DNA from: Myxocyprinus asiaticus
Taxonomy: Eukaryota > Chordata > Actinopteri > Cypriniformes > Catostomidae
Length of the DNA: 64,000 nt
Direction: 5' to 3'
Assembly: GCF_019703515.2 (NCBI RefSeq)
Contig: NC_059363.1
Location: forward strand, 1-64,000
The notes below the pieces were generated by a model. That model was not told the origin of the DNA. It saw only the letters and a list, made by a program, of their open reading frames with translations, and ran no database searches. Shown here piece by piece: positions 38,331-50,600 of the stretch. How positions within the stretch are numbered: position 1 is the stretch's first letter; each line of letters opens with the position of its first letter. The translations under genes were made by a program, and so were the position numbers.

Positions 38331-41300
38331 ACCCATTCTACCATATCAAACACCTTTTCGGCGTCAAGTGAGATGGCAGCGACCGGAGATTGATCATACG
38401 CTACTGACCACATAATATTGATGAAACGAAATGTTATCAGAAGAGCTGCGGCCCCGAATAAACCCCATCTGATCTATATGTATAAGAGATGTCATAACCT
38501 TACTTAATCTGTTAGCCAACATTTTTGACAATATTTTTACATCTAGTTGGTTCAGGGAAATTGGACGATAACTCTTACACTTGCTTGGATCTTTGTCCTT
38601 TTTAAGAATCAGACTGATCCAGGCTTGTGTCATGGTTGGTGGAAGCTTAACATTCTTTAATGATTCAGTATAAACTTCAAACAAAAGTGGAGCCAGTTCT
38701 GAAGCATAGGATCTAAAAAATTCTGCAGCAAAACCATCTGGCCCCGGAGCTATGCCTGTAGGTAGGGACTTAATTACCTCGTCAAGCTCCTCCAAGGTTA
38801 TCTCAGAATCAAGAGAGTTTTTTTGCTCAGTCGTCAGTTTAGGGAGTTCTAATGGTTCCACAAAGTTTCTAATATCTTCATTAGTAGATGAAGACATGGA
38901 ACTATAGAGATCAAGATAGAATTCTTTAAAAGCATTATTAATATCAATGGCTGAGGTAAAAATTTCACCACCAGCAGATTTCACTGAGGGAATGGTAGAA
39001 AAAGACTCTCTTTGCTTTATATATCTAGCCAAAAGCTTCCCTGCTTTGTCCCACGACTCAAAGTATGACTGTCTTGCCCTGAATAACCAAAACTCCGAAA
39101 TAGTATTATATCTATATTTCAATCGGGTCAATTCTCTGTGGCCATCAGATGACATTCTGCACTTCAGCTCTGCCTCTGCACTTTTAATATTTCCTTCCAA
39201 CTCCAAGAGTTCTTGTGCTTTGGATTTTTTGGTGAATGTGGCATACTGTATGATCCGACCCCTAAGAACCGCCTTAAGTGCCTCCCAAGCCACGCCCACA
39301 GAGGATACTGAGGTCCAGTTGGTCTCTATATAAACATTGATTTCAGCCTTTAACATTTGTTGGAATTCAGGATTTTGCAAAAGGGATACATTAAAGCGCC
39401 AACTATATGATTTATTTTTCTCCATATATGGCAACACCTCTAAACTCACCAGAGCATGGTCCGAGATTAAAATGCTTCCAATTGAGCAATCTGCAACAGA
39501 TGAAATTAGGGATTTGGATATAAAAAAAAAAATCTATTCTAGAATCAATCTTATGGACTGATGAAAAAAATGTATAGTCTCTACCAGATGGGTTCAAAAG
39601 TCTCCAAATATCTGTAAGACCAAGATTTTTACACATCCTGTGAAGTGTCACCGTTGCTCTAGGGGGCTTACACACTTTTGCTTCACTATGATCAAGAACT
39701 GAATCCATCAAAAGATTAAAGTCTCCTCCCAATATTATATAATGAGGGGTGCCAGCGGCTTGCAATATCCCTTCATGATCTATAAAAAAGCCCTGATCAT
39801 CAATGTTAAGTGCATAAATATTAGCCAAAATAAGACTTTGTCTCTGAATTTCAGCTAAAACAATAATGACTCTTCCTAATTTATCTTTAATCTGTTTGAG
39901 ACATTTGAATTGTAGATGTTTACTTATCAGTGTAATGACTCCACTGCTCTTACTTGAGCCAGCACTATAAAAAACATTTCCACCCCATATCTTCCCAAAT
40001 TTTTCAGTTTCCTGCGGAGAAATGTGCGTTTCTTGAAGAAACACTATATCATATTTCTTACGCTTAAGAAAAGAAATAACCTTCCTTCTTTTTATGGGGT
40101 GCCCCAACCCATTCACATTCCATGTGGAGAGAGATAGTACACTCATATTAACATTTGACATTTTGATATAATAGAAAAAATAAATTGTGTGCCAAAAACA
40201 AAATTATGAAGACCACATTTCAACATTAATGCAACAATAAAACCCCGAACTTCCCCTGGAACAAAACAAACAGAAAAAAGAAAAATGTGCACATTAACCC
40301 CACGCACGAAAGCGCTAACCGGCGTCAGTCCCTTTAAACTCAAAGAGTCCATGTACGCCTACGAGAGCCCCCGCAACAACTTTGCCATCGGATTGCTCAA
40401 TTTTGCCTCACAAATTTGTAAGGCAAAATTACATAACAGAAAATATTTTGTAAAACAAACCCCAGCCAGTAGGCAGAATAAACACAAAGAACGTGTAGAC
40501 TCATTCACAGAACTGTCTCAGAGGTGTGTTCCTTCATAAAACAAATTTCAGCCGATATAAAGCCGTTCAGTTTCCTCGGTCAGACAAATGAATATTCAGT
40601 GAGCCAGCTGTTATGAGTGCAGCAGATGACATAATCATTCCAATGTCCCACGAAAATACTCCACAAATCATAAGCACAAGGAACTGACAGATTCATCCAT
40701 AACTGTCCCGAAGTAATGTTATTTAACAAAACAAGCTCCAACCGCTAGGCGGAACAGCACAAAAGGAAACGAAACACACATCCCGGTTCCTCAGGTGGTC
40801 AAGAGTCAATTCACTCGGAGGCCGCATAAAAGTATATCCCATGATTTACACAGTCCGCCAACTTTATAAAAGACATCCTTTGTGTGGGCATGTAGATATT
40901 TTGCGGTCATCCATTCATTGTAAAAGTGATCTTCCGTCAATGCAAAAGTTTCTTTAAGGAAAAGTGTTAATCCACAAAACAAAACAAACTCCAGCCGCTC
41001 GGCGGAGCCAACGCAAAAGGAAACAAAAATAGCATCCAGCTTCCTCCGAAAGCCAGAGTATGTACAGTGAGTCAATCCACTCACAAGAAAAACACCCAAT
41101 GGTTACTCACCCATTGTTTCAATAAAAGACATTGCCTGATTGGGACATGTAAATACTCAGTCTGGCCAGAAACATCAGAGCAAAAGCTGATGTAAGAGTT
41201 TCTTGCATTCCTTAAACCGATCACATTTCTCTCTTGTCGAGTTCGCAAAGTCCGGGAAAAAGAAAATATTGTAATTCTTCCAAGAAAGCTTTTCTTTGCT

Positions 41301-41880
41301 CCTCGCCCATGTGCAACACGAGATCTTTATCGGATGATCTCAAAAATTTGGCCAGAATCAGTTAGGGTTAGAATCGGGGCCTTCCTCCCTCAGCAGATCT
41401 GTGAGCTGGGACTCTGTGAGCTTACTCGATTTCCAGCTTGTGACCTGTTATGTCGAGCAGACTCGGGAAAAGCTCATCTCGGGATTTCACCATATCTCTG
41501 CCCTCCTCATGCTCAGGAATTCCAACAATTCGAATGTTATCCCTGTGGCTTCTATTCTCAAGATCTTCAAGCTTTTCAAGAACACGTTCCAAATCAACTT
41601 TGGACGTGGGCGGATTAGCGGCTAATTCCCTCTCTGATGACTCCAATTAATCGATTTGTTTTTCAACATCTGTCACTCTTGTGACTAGCTCAGAGAATTT
41701 TTTCCATCGCCATAATCGATCAATGTATTACAGTGAGATCCTCCAAGTCCGCAAGTACCTTCGTCAACATCACCGACATGTTGGACAGTTGATGCTGGAT
41801 TCCTTCTCCCGCCATCCAAATTCGAGTCCCCGGTCCACAGGCCTGTCGGGGCTTTCATCTTGAACCTGTAAGTGTTTACC
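38331..41880 (-). mobile_element. L1-clade LINE, ORF1 and ORF2 with frameshifts, lacking its 3' end
   Basis: ORF1 remnant, about 41880-41150: coiled coil LERVLEKLEDLENRSHRDN, the L1 motif NIRIVGIPEHEEGRDM, and later FPDFANSTREKCDRFKECK. ORF2 from 40161: AP endonuclease WNVNGLGHP, FLQETHISPQE, ILGGDFN, SRIDFFF (frame 40161-39412). A frameshift in an A/T homopolymer near 39525 separates it from the frame 39449-38394 with WRFNVSLLQNPEFQ, ELTRLKYRYNT, APGPDGFAAEFFRS, YRPISLNQLDVKILSKMLANRL and MGFIRGR. A further piece, AISLDAEKVFDMVEW, ends at the L2 junction; the YADD catalytic block and the 3' untranslated region are absent. Confidence 0.85.
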
Positions 41881-42262
41881 ATGTTTACCTCAAACCATGT
41901 TTACCTCAAACAGTAAATGTGTAACTGGGTGTATCGAATTTCACCAGATTATATCATGAAAATAATAAAAAAAATTAGCAAAGTGTGCAGAGCTGTCTCT
42001 CACACGTCTGCCCTTCACATGGCATCACCGTACTCCCCAAGCTTTTTGCATTTTTACATTTTCAAAAAAACATCGTTTAGTATGTTTAATAAGCCATTTC
42101 CTTGTAGGGACCGCTGGCTGGTCCACACAATGTAGGTGATCTCAGGTTTTTCTATCCTTGTGGGGACATTTGGTCCCCTAATGTAGTATAAACATGTACA
42201 CACATACACACACACACACTCACACACACGACAGGAAAGTTTGGCTGCACATGTTGTGCATG
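41881..42262. other. Non-coding stretch with a degenerate repeat
   Basis: Between the L1 remnant and the candidate gene. TCCTTGTGGGGACATTTGG near 42150-42175 is a common fish dispersed sequence, followed by a short CACACA run. No exon is supported. Confidence 0.5.
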
Positions 42263-42270
42263 TATAAAAG
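42263..42270 (+). promoter_or_regulatory. TATA box of the candidate small gene
   Basis: TATAAAAG, about 140 bases before the proposed ATG GAG exon. Transcription would start near 42293-42300. Assigned by position only. Confidence 0.4.
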
Positions 42271-42403
42271 TATGGTGAATTCAGTGAGATGTTTGTGATG
42301 CTCAATGACATTTACTCACAGTGGTCTGGAATCGTGCAGCTTCTCATAAACTCCAGCGTTTGAGTGAATAAAGCTACCAACAGGTCATTGATTCTGTCTG
42401 TGC

Positions 42404-42710
42404 ATGGAGGTAAATGTCTTGGAAATCAAATCTTTTCTGAGCTTATGTGATATTGATGTTGTTTCAGTGTTTGGATCCGTATGATGGGAGTTCAGAAGAC
42501 TCTGATTCCTCTAATAAAGGTGCAAAGCGTCAAAGGCCCGGCACTCTCAGGATGAAAGGAAGAGGCCATAGATCGGACAGAGACGTGAGGAGAGCGGTGA
42601 CACGACAGGACCTCCCAGAACATCATGATGTGGACATCCAGATGAGGTCATCCAGTGACTCTGAGCAGGGCATTTACCAGAGGCAAAAAAAGTTTGAAAA
42701 CTGTCTTTAG
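42404..42710 (+). CDS. Candidate two-exon gene of unknown function, 82 residues
   Basis: I do not recognise this protein. Exon 1 contributes ATG GAG (42404-42409) before a GTAAATG donor; exon 2 runs 42468-42710 after GTTGTTTCAG and ends TAG. The product starts MECLDPYDGSSEDSDSSN, has an acidic/serine-rich start, a basic middle (KRQRP, KGRGHRSDRDVRR) and ends QRQKKFENCL; it looks intrinsically disordered, with no signal peptide or membrane segment. Support for a real gene: TATA box upstream, splice sites in phase, non-repetitive codon use, and a poly(A) signal 52 bases after the stop. Against: the intron is only 58 bp, the first exon codes for two residues, and it could instead be the last exon of a longer gene or of an old transposon. 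Confidence 0.4.
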
Positions 42711-42762
42711 TGTTATTTAACTACCTGCATAACGAATGTAATTTGCTTTCAAAACGGGTGAC

Positions 42763-42768
42763 AATAAA
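42763..42768 (+). terminator. Poly(A) signal AATAAA after the candidate gene
   Basis: AATAAA 52 bases after the TAG stop, followed by a TTTGCACTT and GT-containing stretch as expected for a cleavage site. The satellite begins about 115 bases further on. Confidence 0.5.
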
Positions 42769-43180
42769 GTTTGCACTTCATCATTATGCATCTCTGTGTT
42801 GTGTAAATTACAAAAGGATGCATCAATCTTCTAGTAAACATGTGGTATATTTGACCCATTATAGCTGTAATTAATCATTCTGTTGCGTTTCTTGAAATGT
42901 TTCTGGTGCACTTCTTGAAATGTTTTTGATGCACTTCTTGAAATGTTTTTGACGCACTTCTTGAAATGTTTCTGGTGCACTTCTTGAAATGTTTCTGATG
43001 CACTTCTTGAAATGTTTCTGACGCACTTCTTGAAATGTTTCTGACGCACTTCTTGAAATGTTTCTGACGCACTTCTTGAAATGTTTCTGACGCATTTCTT
43101 GAAATGTTTCTGGTGCACTTCTTGAAATGTTTCTGGTGCACTTCTTGAAATGTTTCTGATGCACTTCTTGAAATGTTTCT

Positions 43181-44408
43181 GACGCACTTCTTGAAATTTT
43201 TCTGACGCACTATTTGAAATGTTTCTGACGCACTTCTTGAAATGTTTCTGACGCACTTCTTGAAATGTTTTTGATGCACTTCTTGAAATGTTTTTGATGC
43301 ACTTCTTGAAATGTTTCTGACGCACTATTTGAAATGTTTCTGACGCACTTCTTGAAATGTTTCTGACGCACTTCTTGAAATGTTTCTGGTGCACTTCTTG
43401 AAATGTTTTTGATGCACTTCTTGAAATGTTTTTGATGCACTTCTTGAAATGTTTCTGACGCACTTCTTGAATTGTTTTTGATGCACTTCTTGAAATGTTT
43501 CTGATAAACTTCTTGAAATGTTTCTGATGCACTTCTTGAAATGTTTCTGATGCACTTCTTGAATTGTTTTTGATGCACTTCTTGAAATGTTTCTGATGCA
43601 CTTCTTGAATTGTTTTTGATGCACTTCTTGAAATGTTTCTGACGCACTTCTTGAAATGTTTTTGATGCACTTCTTGAAATGTTTCTGATGCACTTCTTGA
43701 AATGTTTCTGGTGCACTTCTTGAAATGTTTCTGATAAACTTCTTGAAATGTTTCTGACGCACTTCTTGAATTGTTTCTGACGCACTTCTTGAAATGTTTC
43801 TGACGCACTTCTTGAAATGTTTCTGATGCACTTCTTGAAATGTTTCTGATGCACTTCTTGAAATGTTTCTGATGCACTTCTTGAAATGTTTCTGACGCAC
43901 TTCTTGAAATTTTTCTGACGCACTATTTGAAATGTTTCTGACGCACTTCTTGAAATGTTTCTGACGCACTTCTTGAAATGTTTTTGATGCACTTCTTGAA
44001 ATGTTTTTGATGCACTTCTTGAAATGTTTCTGACGCACTATTTGAAATGTTTCTGACGCACTTCTTGAAATGTTTCTGACGCACTTCTTGAAATGTTTCT
44101 GGTGCACTTCTTGAAATGTTTTTGATGCACTTCTTGAAATGTTTTTGATGCACTTCTTGAAATGTTTCTGACGCACTTCTTGAATTGTTTTTGATGCACT
44201 TCTTGAAATGTTTCTGATAAACTTCTTGAAATGTTTCTGATGCACTTCTTGAAATGTTTCTGATGCACTTCTTGAATTGTTTTTGATGCACTTCTTGAAA
44301 TGTTTCTGATGCACTTCTTGAATTGTTTTTGATGCACTTCTTGAAATGTTTCTGACGCACTTCTTGAAATGTTTTTGATGCACTTCTTGAAATGTTTCTG
44401 ATGCACTT
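43181..44408. repeat. 713-bp higher-order duplication in the satellite
   Basis: The variant pattern starting TTGAAATTTTTCTGACGCAC then CTATTTGAAATG at 43181-43695 recurs at 43894-44408 without visible change, an offset of 713 bp (31 monomers). Confidence 0.85.
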
Positions 44409-44699
44409 CTTAAAATGTTTCTGATGCACTTCTTGAAATGTTTCTGATGCACTTCTTGAAATGTTTCTGACGCACTTCTTGAATTGTTTCTGACGCACTT
44501 CTTGAAATGTTTCTGACGCACTTCTTGAAATGTTTCTGATGCACTTCTTGAAATGTTTCTGATGCACTTCTTGAAATGTTTTTGATGCACTTCTTGAAAT
44601 GTTTCTGATGCACTTCTTGAAATGTTTCTGATGCACTTCTTGAAATGTTTTTGATGCACTTCTTGAAATGTTTTTGATGCACTTCTTGAAATGTTTCTG

Positions 44700-47600
44700 A
44701 TGCACTTCTTGAAATGTTTTTGTAGCACTTATTGAATTGTTTTTAATGCACTTCTTAAAATGTTTCTGATAAACTTCTTGAAATGTTTTTGATGCACTTC
44801 TTGAATTGTTTTTGATGCACTTATTGAATTGTTTTTGATGCACTTCTTAAAATGTTTCTGATAAACTTCTTGAAATGTTTTTGATGCACTTCTTGAATTG
44901 TTTTTGATGCACTTCTTAAAATGTTTCTGATAAACTTCTTGAAATGTTTTTGATGCACTTATTGAATTGTTTTTGATGCACTTCTTAAAATGTTTCTGAT
45001 AAACTTCTTGAAATGTTTTTGATGCACTTATTGAATTGTTTTTGATGCACTTCTTAAAATGTTTCTGATAAACTTCTTGAAATGTTTCTGATGCACTTCT
45101 TGAAATGTTTTTGATGCACTTCTTGAAATGTTTTTGATGCACTTCTTGAAATGTTTTTAATGCACTTATTGAATTGTTTTTGATGCACTTCTTGAAATGT
45201 TTTTGATGCACTTCTTGAATTGTTTTTAATGCACTTATTGAATTGTTTTTGATGCACTTCTTGAAATGTTTCTGACGCACTTCTTGAATTGTTTCTGATG
45301 CACTTCTTGAAATGTTTCTGATAAACTTCTTGAAATGTTTCTGACGCACTTCTTGAAATGTTTCTGACGCACTTCTTGAAATGTTTCTGACGCACTTCTT
45401 GAAATGTTACTGACGCACTTCTTGAAATGTTTCTGACGCACTTCTTGAAATGTTTCTGACGCACTTCTTGAATTGTTTTTGATGCACTTATTTAATTGTT
45501 TTTGATGCACTTCTTGAAATGTTTCTGATAAACTTCTTGAAATGTTATTGGTGCACTTCTTGAAATGTTTCTGATAAACTTCTTGAAATGTTTTTGATGC
45601 ACTTCTTGAATTGTTTTTAATGCACTTATTGAATTGTTTTTGATGCACTTCTTGAAATGTTTCTGATGCACTTCTTGAAATGTTTCTGATGCACTTCTTG
45701 AAATGTTGCTGATGCACTTCTTGAAATGTTTTTGATGCACTTCTTGAAATGTTTCTGATGCACTTCTTGAAATGTTTCTGATGCACTTCTTGAAATGTTG
45801 CTGATGCACTTCTTGAAATGTTTTTGATGCACTTCTTGAAATGTTTCTGATGCACTTCTTGAAATGTTTTTGATGCACTTCTTGAAATGTTTCCGGTACA
45901 CTTCTTGAAATGTTTCTGATGCACTTCTTGAAATGTTTTTGATGCACTTCTTGAATTGTTTTTAATGCACTTATTGAATTGTTTTTGATGCACTTCTTGA
46001 AATGTTTCTGACGCACTTCTTGAAATGTTTCTGACGCACTTCTTGAAATGTTTCTGACGCACTTCTTGAAATGTTTTTGACGCACTTCTTGAAATGTTTT
46101 TGATGCACTTCTTGAAATGTTTCTGATAAACTTCTTGAAATGTTTTTGATGCACTTATTGAATTGTTTTTGATGCACTTCTTAAAATGTTTCTGATAAAC
46201 TTCTTGAAATGTTTCTGATGCACTTCTTGAAATGTTTTTGATGCACTTCTTGAAATGTTTTTGATGCACTTCTTGAAATGTTTCTGATAAACTTCTTGAA
46301 ATGTTTTTGATGCACTTCTTGAATTGTTTTTAATGCACTTATTGAATTGATTTTAATGCACTTATTGAATTGATTTTGATGCACTTCTTGAAATGTTTCT
46401 GACGCACTTCTTGAATTGTTTCTGATGCACTTCTTGAAATGTTTCTGATAAACTTCTTGAAATGTTTTTGACGCACTTCTTGAAATGTTTTTGACGCACT
46501 TCTTGAAATGTTTTTGACGCACTTCTTGAAATGTTTCTGACGCACTTCTTGAAATGTTTCTGACGCACTTCTTGAAATGTTACTGACGCACTTCTTGAAA
46601 TGTTTCTGACGCACTTCTTGAAATGTTTCTGACGCACTTCTTGAATTGTTTTTGACGCACTTATTGAATTGTTTTTGATGCACTTATTGAATTGTTTTTG
46701 ATGCACTTCTTGAAATGTTTCTGATAAACTTCTTGAAATGTTATTGGTGCACTTCTTGAAATGTTTCTGATAAACTTCTTGAAATGTTTTTGATGCACTT
46801 CTTGAATTGTTTTTAATGCACTTATTGAATTGTTTTTGATGCACTTCTTGAAATGTTTCTGATGCACTTCTTGAAATGTTGCTGATGCACTTCTTGAAAT
46901 GTTGCTGATGCACTTCTTGAAATGTTTCTGATGCACTTCTTGAAATGTTTTTGATGCACTTCTTGAAATGTTTCCGGTACACTTCTTGAAATGTTTCTGA
47001 TGCACTTCTTGAAATGTTTTTGATGCACTTCTTGAATTGTTTTTAATGCACTTATTGAATTGTTTTTGATGCACTTCTTGAAATGTTTCTGACGCACTTC
47101 TTGAAATGTTTCTGACGCACTTCTTGAAATGTTTCTGACGCACTTCTTGAAATGTTTCTGACGCACTTCTTGAAATGTTTTTGACGCACTTCTTGAAATG
47201 TTTTTGATGCACTTCTTGAAATGTTTCTGATAAACTTCTTGAAATGTTATTGGTGCACTTCTTGAAATGTTTCTGATAAACTTCTTGAAATGTTTTTGAT
47301 GCACTTCTTGAATTGTTTTTAATGCACTTATTGAATTGTTTTTGATGCACTTCTTGAAATGTTTCTGATGCACTTCTTGAAATGTTTCTGATGCACTTCT
47401 TGAAATGTTGCTGATGCACTTCTTGAAATGTTTTTGATGCACTTCTTGAAATGTTTTTGATGCACTTCTTGAAATGTTTCTGATGCACTTCTTGAAATGT
47501 TTTTGTAGCACTTATTGAATTGTTTTTGATGCACTTCTTAAAATGTTTCTGATAAACTTCTTGAAATGTTTCTGATGCACTTCTTGAAATGTTTCTGATG

Positions 47601-50600
47601 CACTTCTTGAATTGTTTCTGATGCACTTCTTGAAATGTTTCTGATGCACTTCTTGAAATGTTTCTGATGCACTTCTTGAAATGTTTTTGATGCACTTCTT
47701 GAAATGTTTTTGATGCACTTCTTGAAATGTTTCTGATGCACTTCTTGAAATGTTTTTGTAGCACTTATTGAATTGTTTTTGATGCACTTCTTAAAATGTT
47801 TCTGATAAACTTCTTGAAATGTTTTTGATGCACTTCTTGAATTGTTTTTAATGCACTTCTTAAAATGTTTCTGATAAACTTCTTGAAATGTTTTTGATGC
47901 ACTTATTGAATTGTTTTTGATGCACTTATTGAAATGTTTTTGATGCACTTCTTGAAATGTTTCTGACGCACTTCTTGAAATGTTTCTGACGCACTTCTTG
48001 AAATGTTTCTGACGCACTTCTTGAAATGTTTTTGACGCACTTCTTGAAATGTTTTTGATGCACTTCTTGAAATGTTTCTGATAAACTTCTTGAAATGTTT
48101 TTGATGCACTTATTGAATTGTTTTTGATGCACTTCTTAAAATGTTTCTGATAAACTTCTTGAAATGTTTCTGATGCACTTCTTGAAATGTTTTTGATGCA
48201 CTTCTTGAAATGTTTTTGATGCACTTCTTGAAATTTTTCTGATAAACTTCTTGAAATGTTTTTGATGCACTTCTTGAAATGTTTTTGACGCACTTCTTGA
48301 AATGTTTTTGACGCACTTCTTGAAATGTTTCTGACGCACTTCTTGAAATGTTACTGACGCACTTCTTGAAATGTTACTGACGCACTTCTTGAAATGTTTC
48401 TGACGCACTTCTTGAAATGTTTCTGACGCACTTCTTGAAATGTTTTTGACGCACTTCTTGAATTGTTTTTGATGCACTTCTTGAAATGTTTCTGATAAAC
48501 TTCTTGAAATGTTATTGGTGCACTTCTTGAAATGTTTCTGATAAACTTCTTGAAATGTTTCTGATGCACTTCTTGAAATGTTTTTGATGCACTTCTTGAA
48601 ATGTTTTTGATGCACTTCTTGAAATGTTTCTGATAAACTTCTTGAAATGTTTTTGATGCACTTCTTGAATTGTTTTTAATGCACTTATTGAATTGTTTTT
48701 GATGCACTTCTTGAAATGTTTATGACGCACTTCTTGAATTGTTTCTGATGCACTTCTTGAAATGTTTCTGATAAACTTCTTGAAATGTTTTTGACGCACT
48801 TCTTGAAATGTTTTTGACGCACTTCTTGAAATGTTTCTGACGCACTTCTTGAAATGTTTCTGACGCACTTCTTGAAATGTTACTGACGCACTTCTTGAAA
48901 TGTTTCTGACGCACTTCTTGAAATGTTTCTGACGCACTTCTTGAAATGTTTTTGACGCACTTCTTGAATTGTTTTTGATGCACTTATTGAATTGTTTTTG
49001 ATGCACTTCTTGAAATGTTTCTGATAAACTTCTTGAAATGTTATTGGTGCACTTCTTGAAATGTTTCTGATAAACTTCTTGAAATGTTATTGGTGCACTT
49101 CTTGAAATGTTTCTGATAAACTTCTTGAAATGTTTCTGATGCACTTCTTGAAATGTTGCTGATGCACTTCTTGAAATGTTTTTGATGCACTTCTTGAAAT
49201 GTTTCTGATGCACTTCTTGAAATATTTTTGATGCACTTCTTGAAATGTTTCCGGTACACTTCTTGAAATGTTTCTGATGCACTTCTTGAAATGTTTTTGA
49301 TGCACTTCTTGAATTGTTTTTAATGCACTTATTGAATTGTTTTTGATGCACTTCTTGAAATGTTTCTGACGCACTTCTTGAAATGTTTCTGACGCACTTC
49401 TTGAAATGTTTCTGACGCACTTCTTGAAATGTTTCTGACGCACTTCTTGAAATGTTTTTGACGCACTTCTTGAAATGTTTTTGATGCACTTCTTGAAATG
49501 TTTCTGATAAACTTCTTGAAATGTTTTTGATGCACTTCTTGAAATGTTTCTGATGCACTTCTTGAAATGTTTTTGATGCACTTCTTAAAATGTTTCTGAT
49601 AAACTTCTTGAAATGTTTCTGATGCACTTCTTGAAATGTTTTTGATGCACTTCTTGAAATGTTTTTGATGCACTTCTTGAAATGTTTCTGATAAACTTCT
49701 TGAAATGTTTTTGATGCACTTCTTGAATTGTTTTTAATGCACTTATTGAATTGATTTTGATGCACTTCTTGAAATGTTTCTGACGCACTTCTTGAATTGT
49801 TTCTGATGCACTTCTTGAAATGTTTCTGATAAACTTCTTGAAATGTTTTTGACGCACTTCTTGAAATGTTTTTGACGCACTTCTTGAAATGTTTTTGACG
49901 CACTTCTTGAAATGTTTCTGACGCACTTCTTGAAATGTTTCTGACGCACTTCTTGAAATGTTACTGACGCACTTCTTGAAATGTTTCTGACGCACTTCTT
50001 GAAATGTTTCTGATAAACTTCTTGAAATGTTTTTGATGCACTTATTGAATTGTTTTTGATGCACTTCTTAAAATGTTTCTGATAAACTTCTTGAAATGTT
50101 TCTGATGCACTTCTTGAAATGTTTTTGATGCACTTCTTGAAATGTTTTTGATGCACTTCTTGAAATTTTTCTGATAAACTTCTTGAAATGTTTTTGATGC
50201 ACTTCTTGAAATGTTTTTGACGCACTTCTTGAAATGTTTTTGACGCACTTCTTGAAATGTTTCTGACGCACTTCTTGAAATGTTACTGACGCACTTCTTG
50301 AAATGTTACTGACGCACTTCTTGAAATGTTTCTGACGCACTTCTTGAATTGTTTTTGATGCACTTCTTGAAATGTTTCTGATAAACTTCTTGAAATGTTA
50401 TTGGTGCACTTCTTGAAATGTTTCTGATAAACTTCTTGAAATGTTTCTGATGCACTTCTTGAAATGTTTTTGATGCACTTCTTGAAATGTTTTTGATGCA
50501 CTTCTTGAAATGTTTCTGATAAACTTCTTGAAATGTTTTTGATGCACTTCTTGAATTGTTTTTAATGCACTTATTGAATTGTTTTTGATGCACTTCTTGA

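Noticed and set aside
42305..42390. Additional upstream coding exon of the candidate small gene
   Set aside because: All three frames after the ACTCACAG acceptor-like site meet a stop before any usable donor.
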